From assembly GCA_963924555.1 (NCBI GenBank), contig OZ004587.1, positions 4,030,001 through 4,094,000 of the forward strand: 64,000 nucleotides of DNA, written 5' to 3'. This stretch comes from Crambe crambe. Taxonomy: Eukaryota; Porifera; Demospongiae; Poecilosclerida; Crambeidae. The notes under the pieces were generated by a model. The model was not told where the DNA came from and made no database searches. It saw nothing but the letters and a program-made list of their open reading frames with translations. Made by a program: the position numbers and the translations under genes. How positions within the stretch are numbered: position 1 is the stretch's first letter; every line of letters starts with the position of its first letter. Positions 34,611 through 46,200 of this stretch are shown here, in pieces.

Positions 34611-35964
34611 AAGATACCTGGGGAGAACCCTGAATACCATAATAAAATGAGACCATCTTTAGTGGCAGTATGCTGGGGGGAAAACGCTATACTAAAGTGA
34701 GACCACTACATTATTAATAGCTAATACTTCATAGACCCAGCCAATTTTACAGGGTGGCCAGTCTGGGGGGAAAACGCTCAGGGTTCTCTCCAAAGGGTGT
34801 CAGAGAGGTGCAGCACCAGGTCTATTTTTTCATGTGGTTAAAACAATGTATTTAATAGCCACAAGAATATCAGAATCCTTTGATGTGGTATTCAAGCATG
34901 TACCGCTCTGATGAGTTTCACTGAGGAGAGCTGTGAACACTATTGACTAACCAACCATATTAAAAAGTGACTTGACTTTATATTATAATAGCTACACAAC
35001 TTAGTGACTCACCACCTACTAGCGTGTGAGACTTGGACTTCTTGGATACTCCACTTCCCATACACAAACTGCTTGCATTCAATCACTCTTTTCTTTCCTT
35101 CCTTCTTTCCTGCCTCCCCCAACTAGCCCAACCTACATGTCAACAGAGCATTAATTGTAATGTGGCAGTAATCACTCCTTCCTATTTCAATGCTTTGATG
35201 AATTCATTTCAAACTTCAGTCATTTGTTTCTGTAATGGTTAAGACCATCTCTACACCAGATTTCCAGACCATGGCCACTAGTAGTCATGAGTTATAGTGA
35301 GCCAAAGTTTAAAAAGTGAATGCGTTGATTTCTACCTGGGACAGACTGTCACATAATGAAGTGCAGAAAAAAATAAAAACAACAAACAAGCAATAAACAA
35401 AATAAAACAACAGGAATAACTACTCTATAGCAAGTGAAGTGAGCCACTAGGGGGTTGAATAAGAGGGTGCTATTATATATAATAATCGTACGTATGTTCT
35501 TTCGGTTCTGTCCTTTGCAATACGATGACATCATTGGCTAAAGCTTTCCCTTGACATTTCTAATAGCAATATCAATTCCCCTAAAATGGAACTCTTAGAT
35601 AAGCACACTGTTATAGGAAGTTGATGGTGCAAGGTACACAAGCCACATCAGCAGGAAACAGGATGCCAGCACTTGAGAGGGCAGGATGATTGAGTGCCAG
35701 TGGGTTCTCCATTGGGGGATATGGGTGTTGATAATTAATGTATGGGTGGGGAATATTGAATAAGGAGGGACAGGTACTGACAATTGCAGAGGGACAGGTA
35801 CTGACAATTGCAGGTTGGTAGTCGGGAAGGTCTGAGAAATAGGTGGATAGGTCGTCAGTAGTGGCTTACAAGGACCTAAGAAATGTATGTAGTCGTGTAA
35901 ACAATAGAACAAATTGTATCCATCTATCCCCCAAACAACAGAGAGGGTTTCTGTGGTTCTCCAT

Positions 35965-36134
35965 TACAGCAGATTGCAGTGATCTTGCAATACAAATCCA
36001 GAACAGCCAAAACCAAAAATTTACATAGCCTCCTTTCAAGTAGCCCAACTCCAAAGCCATTTGAAAGGAGACTATGTAAATTTTGGTTTTGCTGTTCTGG
36101 ATTTCATGTTGCAAGATCACTGCAATCTGCTGTA
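35965..36134. mobile_element. Palindromic MITE, TACAGCAGATTGCAG family, copy 4
   Basis: Nearly identical to the 10.3-kb copy over its 170 bp, including CAAGTAGCCCAACTCCAAAG, with TA at both ends. Confidence 0.85.
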
Positions 36135-37249
36135 CCTATTCCTTATGGACAACCATCAGAAAGCCTTAGAACATTGGTCTGGGATACCCGACCACAAGTC
36201 AATCACATGCAAAACCATCATAGCAATAGCCTGATAAAGATCAAAGAAATCATAATTTTTATGAAAAAAAAAAATCCGCAGCCATGTCTCGAAATTAGAA
36301 CACACAGTATTTCATATATGGTGCTTCCTTATAGTGCAGCTAGTTAGCTGATGTGAAGAGGCTGGCAAGGTACAGTACTTGTATCCTTTCATTGAACTGT
36401 TGAGTCCCATCGAAACTGGAGCAGTTTTTAACTGCATGTGCATACCAGGAAGAAATATTGTTACTATAGCTCAAGCATACGTCAGTTAATGGCTGGAGTC
36501 ACTATCATTGCACCAACAAATTTCAACCACAAGAATTACATGGAGGAAAAAAAAAGAAGAAGAAAGAAGGGCAAAAATCTATTCAGTATTGAATGATAAA
36601 ACGACTAAACCTGTTAATTAAGAACTTTTCAAAGTTTTGTATAGAACTGCCAAGGGCTGTCTGTACCCAAGGTGGATAATAATAATTACTAGCACGGTTG
36701 GCATTAGGGGGTGGAGCATTTACTGCCATACTTCCAAGGGTGAAACTTCCAAGGGTGAGGTGTGGTGTTGTTTTCTCACAAGATCGATGGTTTTCTCACA
36801 AGATCGGTGTTGTTTTCTCACAAGATCGATGGACTTGATAATTACTAGTGAAAATTTTTTCCCACACGAATAATCACTTTGAAGGGAGTGGGCAATACTA
36901 CCAGTGGAAAATAACAAGAACAAAAAAGTGAAAGCATCCAACTGAAGGTGAACGAAACTAATAGACCTGGTCATAATTTTTTTTCAGGATGGGGTGGGCA
37001 ATATACTAACTGAAGGTGCTGTTTTCTCAAAAGACTAATAGACTTGGTGATTGCTGGTGATAAACTAGGGACTGAGTGTTAAAAAGGACTTTTTTTTTCA
37101 GGTGAATAAAACTCTATGCTATTCCAGCCTATACTGACTGCATTAGCACCAGTAACACGTCATTAGCACTAGCAATTCTTTTTGAAGACAAAACATGTTG
37201 AAAGGACACCTGAGAATACAGAAAGCTCCACACCAGCTATATGTATACA

Positions 37250-37251
<2 letters not shown>

Positions 37252-37296
<45 letters not shown>
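37252..37296. repeat. (TC)n microsatellite
   Basis: About 22 dinucleotide units starting after ACACTCTC. Confidence 0.95.
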
Positions 37297-37299
<3 letters not shown>

Positions 37300-38803
37300 G
37301 CTTTCTCTTGTTCTCTTGTTATATAAAATCCTCAAAGTGAGCACTAGTGGTCAACTAAAACTACTCCCTGCCAGCAATCACACTCTAATCTACGTAATCC
37401 ATTAGATAAACAAGAAGCTGGAAACAAATCCGATTCTTCCTTGCACCCTCATCTCCTCTAATTAAACATAACCCATTTGTACTGTTATGCTATCAATCCT
37501 CTTGTGATGGCAGTAACTCTGTAATCACAAACATTTGGTTGGAAATCTACCACCCCCAATCCATCCCCAATCCACCAGATACAATGTTCACTTATGGTCG
37601 GATCAAGAATGGAGTTATGATACCAGTTTGAAGTCCGATTTTATGCAATCTACTACATCACTAAGAAGAAGTCCACAGCTGGAACCTTACTTCCTCTAAT
37701 CAGTACTTCCAGTTCACTGGCAGTACCAGACACTCTTCTGGCTATACATTTTGCACAAGTGCTTGAATTCAGTAAACTTGTAGGTGTTCAATAATTAGAA
37801 AATACTACCTATTTGTAATAAGATCATTAGCATAGTAATGGAAAGAATTTTAATAGGTTAATGTGATAGATCATAAACACACAAATCACATACGTAATGC
37901 CATGTCTCAATCCCCACTGCACCCACTGAAATAATACAGAGTGAATCATTCAAAGAGAGCTGGCAAGTTTCAATTGCAGAACTACCTCCTCTATGTGGTG
38001 AACTCCTCAAATTGCAAATCAGTCTGTGTGTCATTCCTGGCTGGACCAGAAAAGTGTCCACACCTAACATAACTCCCCATTTAAGGCAATCTGTACCAAC
38101 TCCCCAACTCCTTATTACCAAGTCAAGTGAAATATCTGACAAAGGACAATTTCAGACTTTCCTGTTCAATAGCTAATTAGCTACATACATATTCACTGCT
38201 GACCTAGCAAAGCTAGCCAGCTGCCTTAGGGTACAGGTAGTGCTCAAAGCTAGAGACTCTGTAAAACTGTTTAGAAGCTACAGTCTCACAGTGCTATTCT
38301 AGCCAGCTATCAACCTAAACCGGTTTGAATACGAATACAAAAAAAGCCAAGGCTAGCTAAAGCTATCACTGTCCATATAAGTACCCCTACACACAACTTA
38401 CAACTGCCAACTATAGCATCAATCACTAACTATACACGCTTAAACCTTTCTGGTTATAACTCAATAGCTAGACTAGCTAGCTGATATAATCTGCTTCTAG
38501 CAAGAATGCTAGCTATCAAGCTAGGTGCAACACATAGAGTCTCTAGCTACCAAACTTACGAATTCTGTTTTGTGTCACTTCAGATCTTCTATCAGCTGAG
38601 TAGACTGCCCCAGTCAGTGATTAGAGAATGGTCGCGGCCAGACAGAAGCATACATGTCCAGCAAGCAAACTGGAAGATGATCCAATAGCACTCTGCAATT
38701 GTGTGTGCGCGCGCACGCACACCATTTAAATCACGTGATAAAACCACGCCCCTATTAGCTGTCTAGTATCTATATATTATTGATAAAGAAGGCGTGTCTC
38801 ATA

Positions 38804-40036
38804 ATGAGAGGTTGGTTATATTTCTTTGGTTTGGAATTGATATCCTCTTGGGCATTGTCAGAAAATACGTGTACAGAAGGAAGACTATGTCCAGCAAGGT
38901 ATTTAGTCTAGAATAAGATTCATTATTGTGTTCCAATTGCTGCTACTGAGCCCATAGTTTATCTATGCTGAGCCTGAGAGCTTTAAGTGTGCTTAACAGG
39001 ATTTTAGTTATAAATGTGTCTCACACTCTCTGAAAGCTTTCATTGCCATTTTTTGTTTGTTTTGTTTGTTTGTTTGTTCAATAATAGCTATGGAATTCGA
39101 AGCAACCTGGAATCAGCTGATATCTGTGGAATCCCTGAAGCAATGAATCACATTCATGAATCCATTCGCAGTAAAGCGATTAATTTAATTAATGAAGAGG
39201 TGGGAGACACACTCAGCTCAATACTACGTGCAAAATATTTAGGACAAGTTGAACGGTATCCTGCTCGCTCTTGCAGAGAGATACTGACCGTATTCCCCAA
39301 CTCCACATCAAGGGAATACTGGCTTATAAACTCAGGTGGCACAGTATTTCAAGCTTTCTGCAACATGGAGCTGACTTGTGGCTCTAATAACATCAGAGGG
39401 TGGATGAGAGTGGCAAATTTGAATTACTCTGATACGACACAAAACTGCCCACAAGGTTTCCGAACAGTGATCACACCCTCTCGCTATTGCCTACGTAATG
39501 AAAACAATCATGGTTGCAGCACTGCAATGATCATCACACAGCAGGTCCCTTATACCAAAGTTTGTGGAAGAGCAGTGGGGGTCCAAATTGGTAGCGTAGA
39601 TGGTTTTTTGACACCGAACCCCACTGCTTCCATCAATGAAGTCTATGTAGAAGGCATAAGTTTGACATACGGCTCAAGCCGAAATCACATCTGGACATTT
39701 GCTGGTGCAGTTTCTGAGCAATATACCACTTGTCCATGCAGTTTAAATTCAGTGGACAATGCCCCGAGGTTTGTAGGTGAGGACTATTTCTGCGAGTCTG
39801 GCAACCCTGAAGCGAATCTTTCACCAGGGGTACCCTTCCCAAACGACCTTTTGTGGGACGGCACCATGTGTAGGAGTGTGGAAGTGTCTTGCTGCACAGG
39901 GGGCTTCAGCCCACCCTGGTTTTATAAAAATCTCGGTGGAGACTCTCAGATATCAGATATTGAAATGCGTCTGTGCATCAATGAAGGTCGTGATGAAGAT
40001 ATTGGACTGAAAGAACTGGAATTGTACATTCAATAA
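38804..40036 (+). CDS. Secreted fibrinogen-C-like domain protein, two exons, 347 aa
   Basis: Exon 1 (38804-38898) codes for a signal peptide (MRGWLYFFGLELISSWALS) and a short Cys-containing linker. A 189-nt GT-AG intron leads to exon 2 (39088-40036); the phase agrees (AG|C). The mature protein has a predicted helical stretch, then SCREILTVFPNSTSREYWL, FCNMELTCG, GWMRVANL, NCPQGFR, VDGFLTPNP, EVYVEGISLTYG, HIWTFAGAVSE, FVGEDYFCESG, LWDGTMCRSVEVSCC, PPWFYKNLG, ISDIEMRLCINEGRDEDIGL. The order of Cys and aromatic motifs follows a fibrinogen-related family that I recall as expanded in sponges and cnidarians. A likely role is extracellular recognition or adhesion; the ligand is unknown. Transcription diverges from the kinase gene, but their coding starts are 8 kb apart. 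Confidence 0.85.
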
Positions 40037-40247
40037 CTCACATGATAGCTTAACAGGGTGGATCAGATTATCAACAACATCTTTTTTTATAATAATTATG
40101 ATAATAACAATCGTGCGATGTTGCATAGTAGCTAATTAGCTTGAGCTACGCCCACTAGGTCACGCCCACATCAAATTTGCACCGCAGCTAAAGTGGGAGG
40201 TGCTGGATCGTATAGCGCCAGCTTGCTCTCCCCCGTCCCCCTAAATC

Positions 40248-43200
40248 ATGGAAGATGTAAAAGAAGTGCAGGTATGTTATAGCCACATAGCTAGTCTAGT
40301 TGCTAGTTCGCTCTTACTATTAAAGCTTGAAGTGTTGAATGATTGAAGCTTGCATAATATGCACTATGTAGCTAAGCCAGCTAGCTAGCAAAACCTCAGA
40401 AAGCTACGCGTGCAGCTTGGCTAAAAGGCTACTTTGATCAGAGAGTTAGCTACCCTACTGTTCAGAGATTCTGTTCTGTCAAACCAAGTTTCTTTCATGC
40501 ATTTTGCAGTCTCAAGGTCCTCAAGAATCATCTTTCCACGAGAACAGTGGTGAGTATTTCGATGCTAATGATGAACAAGTGCCAGTAGCAGCACATGAGC
40601 CAGGAGGAGACTCTCCACTCACTCTGCCTACTTCCACCTCAACCTCTGAGGAAGATCCACCAGAAATTGAGGAAGATAAAGATTTCTACGAAGATGACAA
40701 CATGCAAGGTATTACCTAGGATAATTCGTGTTTGATAATAGACAGACCCAGGATTTTGTTCTTTAATTTAATAGAGAGGTTGAGATTATTGGTAATTTTA
40801 AGGTCAAGCAAACTCAGTTTATTGTCACCTGCCTCACGAAATTTTGTCAGCAAAATATTGAATATCAAGGAGAGAGTTTTTGCCAACTTCCATTGATATT
40901 GAGTAGCTAATTTTTTGGCTAGAATGAATATTGAATATTGGCCTCCCTCCCTCATGGAAATCTGAAAATCTCGTTATGATAAACTAGTTTGCAAGGAGAG
41001 TTTTTTTTAGATTGAGAGCGTTTGTCCTCTTTCAGAGTGCAAAAGTGCACATTTTACACCACAAAGTGATTAATGCTCAAAAATTTTTTTTTGACACCAT
41101 AAAAACTTACTCAACACCACAGTGATAATAATCAATGGCTTAGACTATAGTTGATTTGAATGGAATGATCTGATTGGTCAGTCGCAGGGGTCTTACTTCA
41201 CTTAGTGCCCGTTATCAATGGCAGTGGGCACTAAGTAGCTCACTTAGTGCCCCGCCTCTAATGGCGTAGTTGTTAAGGAGTGTTTATGTGAATGCAGATG
41301 GCAATGATCTGATTGGTTAGTCACAGGGCTCTTATTTCATTTAGTGCCCGCTGCTTTCACTTAGTGCCCATCGTCCATGGCAGCGGGCACTAAGTAGCTC
41401 ACTTAGTGCCACGACTCTAAGGGCATGGTTGTTTCTATGGAGTGTTTACTGTGAATGCAGATGGCAATGGTGGTTTTTCCTGCCTTAAAACCGTTTTCTT
41501 GCACTTTCTAGAGTTAGACTAGAGTAAGATAGATGGCTTTAGTCTAAATTAGTTAGACACCTCGACCGACGGGATCTATGACATTTAAGAGACCCTCAGG
41601 TCACTAAGCCCAGGGCCTTCAGGTCTCTTAAATGTCGTAGATCCCTCATCTCGATGTCTAACTATTATATAAATGACACAGTAACCCAAGTCCTCTCATC
41701 GCACGGTCTCAAGTTTCAATCCCTAAGAGTGCTTAGATATTTTTGTATCCAGATACATGGATACTTTGTAATATTTGGATACAAAATCTCCAGTGGATGT
41801 TCAAGAGTATCTGGTGGAGATACATATCGATCCACTAAGATCAAGAAATAAATTGTGTGCCCCTAGTGGATTTTATAACATAGCTAAGTAGATTTTACAA
41901 CATAAGTAACATGTAGATTTTACAACATAAGTAAAACTAGTGGATTTTACAACATAAGTAAAACATTTAATCAACTCGGTCATAGTGGCTTAGCTTCGGT
42001 ACATTTAGAAATGACTGCATAAAGTAAGTTAGTATTAATCTTTATTTTAATAGCTAGTAAGATACTACACAAGGATGTATCAGGGTACAAAGTGGATGGT
42101 AGGCTCAATGGTAGGGCCTCTCAAGCTTGCAAGATCAGAGCATGTACAAGAATTATGTTTGCAATCATATCTGTGTTTAAAAAAATTCTCTGATTACTGT
42201 ATAGCGCGATATTTTCGTGGGTAGAAATTTTCATTGATTTCGTGATTTTGAAAAAATAATACACGAAAATTATACGAGAATAAGGGAATTTATATGCAAT
42301 ATTTGCAAAACCATGAAAAATTTGACACATGAAAATTTTTCGCTATACGGTACTCTGCTGGACTACCTTTTTGCTCATGTACATGTATAAGGGACAAAAA
42401 TGTTATTTATAGCTATCAAATCCAGCAGCTTTTTGAATTGCAGTCTTGACAGTGCACCCACAGGTGTAACTGTTGCTCCACTTATACTAATATTCCCCTT
42501 CATTAAATTCTTGCAGGCATAGTATCATCAAATAAAAGTGTGATTTTCCACCTGCTGCAACAAGCACTGTCGGGTGTGGACTTTACGCGAATCAGTCTCC
42601 CTGCCTTCTTTTTCGAAAGGAGATCAGTACTTGAAATGTACTCTGAACTCTTTGCCAATTTTGAGTTCATAACAAGGTAATTATCATAGTATTTGTTGAT
42701 GTATTTCATGGTCATGTTAACTTGAAACTAATTACAAAGTGTAAATAAAAGCTCGATCAACAGTAATAAAAAATAAAAAAATTGTAAAAGTCCAAAGAAA
42801 ATTTTTTTCTCAATTTACATTTTTTGATTGAGGGGAATTGAAAAGAGAAGGGAGAAGGGGAGAGGGGAGGAGGGAAAGGGAGAGGGGAGAGGGAGAGGGG
42901 AGGAGGGAAAGGGAGAAGGGGAGAGGGAGAGGGGAGGAGGGAAAGGGAGAAGGGGAGAGGGAGAGGGGAGGAGGGAAAGGGAGAAGGGGGGAAGGGAGAG
43001 GGGAGAGGGGAGGAGGGAAAGGGAGAGGGGAGAGGCGAGGAGGGGAAGGGAGAGGGGAGAGGGGAGAGGTGAGGAGGGGAGAGGTGAGATTGAGGGGAGG
43101 GAGGGAAAAGCGAGGGAAGTCAATGAGAGAGAAACAAAGGGTGAGAATAAGTCTATCCATAATTTTCATCCAGCTAATTGTTGTTGTTTTTTTAACTCTG

Positions 43201-46200
43201 TTTACTTATGTACATGAATTTTACAACAAGATTATATAAGCTGTTTACTTCAGCAAAAATTGTCATCTGAATAATCATTTGGTTAGTATAATTATACTAG
43301 TACATTTTCCCTCATTAGTTCAGATGCAATTAATCTCTAATTGCACTCGTAGTTTATAATAATGCTTGCTAGCGGTTGGGAGATTGTCCACACCCCCGGC
43401 CCCTGAGGGAGGGTGGTGTTTTTACAACACCTGGGACAGGAGAACAGCTTGTCGAGGCACAAAGTCATTAAAATTATACCATACAGAGTTGATTATCAAT
43501 CTGTGCATGCATGAGCCTACCCTTAATAGGGAGTAAATAATTATATTTAGGAAAGATCTTCTAAGATAATGTTATTTTGTTGCTACAGCTTAGCCTTTCA
43601 CTACTTACCAATTTCCGTATAGTGATAATTTTTTTTATCATTTTGCAAATATTGAACAGTGAACCATATAAATTCCTTTATTCTCGTGTATTATTTTTTC
43701 AAAACCGCGAAATCTACGAAAATTTTTACCCACAAAAATATCGGTAGTTGTTAAACACGACCACAAAATATCCCAATTTACAATAGTCACAAATAGTATT
43801 ATTTTTAACATTTTTCCCCCTTTAATTAGGACATCTGAATTTGAAAATCCAAAGGACAGAATTACAGGAATACTCAAGTGGTATATTTCTTCTCTGAGTT
43901 CTTCTAGGAAGGTAAGACATCCGCAAAGTTAATAGCACTATTGACTAAAGAACCATGAAGGCTTCAAACATGAAAACCTCCAATTAATATCTGTGTGTCC
44001 CATAAAATACTACTCAAATTGACCATCCATGCTATCTCCGTTATCGTACTCTCTTTAATTTGCCTCAGTGACTTCGCTCTTTCTGCCTGCTATAGCTATA
44101 GGAAATAGTCAGTGGGTATGGGTAGGTGTCTCTAGGTAGGTGTCTTATATGGATAGGTGTCTTATATGGGTAGGTGTCTTATATGGGTAGGTGTCTTATA
44201 TGGGTAATTATGGGTAGGTGTCTGTCTTATATGGGTGGGTCTCTTGTAGTAGCCACACTACTAGAATAGGTGGCTTCATAAGACTGAGCACCTGATAAAG
44301 AACTAAAGATCAAAGCATACTATGGATGCCATTTTCTAATACATAATAGACTTTACTGGTCCACATATCGAACAAAATTAATGCCTTGCTGGGTATCCTG
44401 CAGATATGAATTGTGAGCACCAATGAATTAGTTTAACAGTAACAAGAATTCATCGTGGACCAACAATGAATCCTTTAAGAATAATCTTAATTGGCAGTAT
44501 TCTAAGCTCCAAATAACAATTATGAGCATAATTTTAAAATAATACAGTGGAAGCTCGATCCAAATAATATACATGCACTTGGGACCATTCCACCTAATAC
44601 ATGTATAATGATGGAACCTTTCAATGTCGACTTCCTGGAATGAAAAGCAAAATGTAGATTCCTTTGGTATCAATCTGACTTTAGAGGTGCAGTCCTAGTA
44701 ACTTGGTGGATTAAAATGAGTGTCCTGATATTCACTAAAATTATTCTACCTTAGAAGTATGATAATTATGACAGCTAGTCTTAATACCATATAACATGAT
44801 ATTTTTGTGGGAAAAATTTCGTGGATTTTGTGATTTTGATAATACATGAGAATAAGGGACTTTATAATAATATGGTTCGCACATCAATATTTGCAAAATC
44901 ACGAAAATTTTGACCCACGAAAAATTTGCGCTATACAGCAATCCAGACACTGGTGAATTCAAAATGGGTGTCCTGGTAGTTCTATCTTCTGAGTCCTTCC
45001 ACTCCTGCATATACATCATCTACTGCTTTTCTTAATTATCATCCCATCCATGCCGTTATAGGTTGATGTAGCCAAAAAGCCCTACAATCCCATACTAGGA
45101 GAGCGGTTTTGTTGCTATTGGGATCTGCCAGATGGGAAAAGAAGAGCACCCAATCTCTCTGAACAAGTAAGCTGACCTTCAATCGAGTCTTATATTATTA
45201 GTTGTAATACTTGAGAAAAGGGGTCTTATCTTGCAAACATAAAGTTCACAAGCTACATATAAAAATTAATGTACATGAGATGTAAATTCAATTAAGAAGG
45301 AACAAAAATGGTGTCTAAATCTCCCACTTTAGAACGATACCAATAACTCCAGTTTTGAATTTTCGCCCCTTTTCTTAAGTACTATCACATTATTTTGATC
45401 AGGTTTAGCCATCATTGCACTATTAGTGGGAAATTTAAGAAATGGCTTTGGAATGTGTATTATCACAAAAAGTGGTGATAATAATCCCGTGTTTTGTTTT
45501 TATTCCCAGGTGGGTGTATTACGTTGTTATCATAATTTTGTCCTCCCATGCCACATTTTTACTTGCAGTGGAATTCTTGCTTGCATTTTTAAAATTAATT
45601 GTTACAAAAAGCTAGTTAGATACTAGGGATCAAAGGTCAAGAGGCAACATTCCTCGCTAGTCAAAGAAGCAGGAATTCTGCATGTGCAGTAATTAATCAT
45701 TTCAGGAAGGCAAGCTTAGTAATAGCAAAGTAGTAAGAAAGATGAGCTGAACTACAGCAGCAAAAAACAACAACAAAAACAATAAACCCAAAACAACAAC
45801 AAAACAGAAAACAACAAAAACAATAAACCCAAAACAACAACAAAACAAAAACAACAACAAAAATAACAACAATCAAAAAACAATAAACCCAAAACAACAA
45901 CAAAACAAAAAAACAACAAAAATAATAACAACAAAAACAATAAACCCAAAACAACAACAAAACAAAAAAACAGCAAAAAATAACAACAATCAAAAAACAA
46001 CAACACCAGTAGCACTTTTAAGTGTGCCTAATAATGAGTGAGTTTATATGGTGTATTAAGTTGAGTCAGCCAACCAGGAGGAAATTATGGCTTTGAATGG
46101 TAGGGTGTGCTCTAAATACTACATATTACTACCTGAAGGCCCTTTCAAAAATGAATTAATCCTGCTGCTAGGTACTAAAAGATTCCTAATAGTAACTACA

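Larger units (their letters stand above)
30571..38803. other. Repeat-rich stretch upstream of the kinase start, no gene recognised
   Basis: It may contain untranslated or alternative first exons of the kinase, but none could be identified. It holds MITE copies (31130-31252, 35965-36134), a long hairpin (32175-32337), a tandem repeat (34390-34610), duplicated GTTTTCTCACAAGATCG units (36770-36835) and a (TC)n tract (37250-37296). A minus-strand open frame at 37858-38142 resembles nothing I know. CACGTG near 38731 and GC-rich words just before 38804 may be promoter sequence for the gene to the right. Confidence 0.5.

Noticed and set aside
37858..38142. 94-codon minus-strand frame between the kinase and the fibrinogen-like gene
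   Set aside because: The amino-acid composition is ordinary, but I found no similarity, no splice context linking it to the kinase, and no promoter; it may be chance.
38500..38690. First coding exon of the kinase
   Set aside because: Short minus-strand frames here stop quickly and no donor in the required phase was found; it could still be untranslated sequence.
42810..43239. Open frames of Arg-Gly-Glu or Ser-Pro-Leu repeats on both strands
   Set aside because: Produced by a GGGAGA-rich low-complexity tract inside an ORP intron.
45697..46015. Hydrophobic minus-strand frames resembling membrane proteins
   Set aside because: They are translations of the AACAACAAAA repeat; the Phe/Val/Leu/Cys runs come from base composition.
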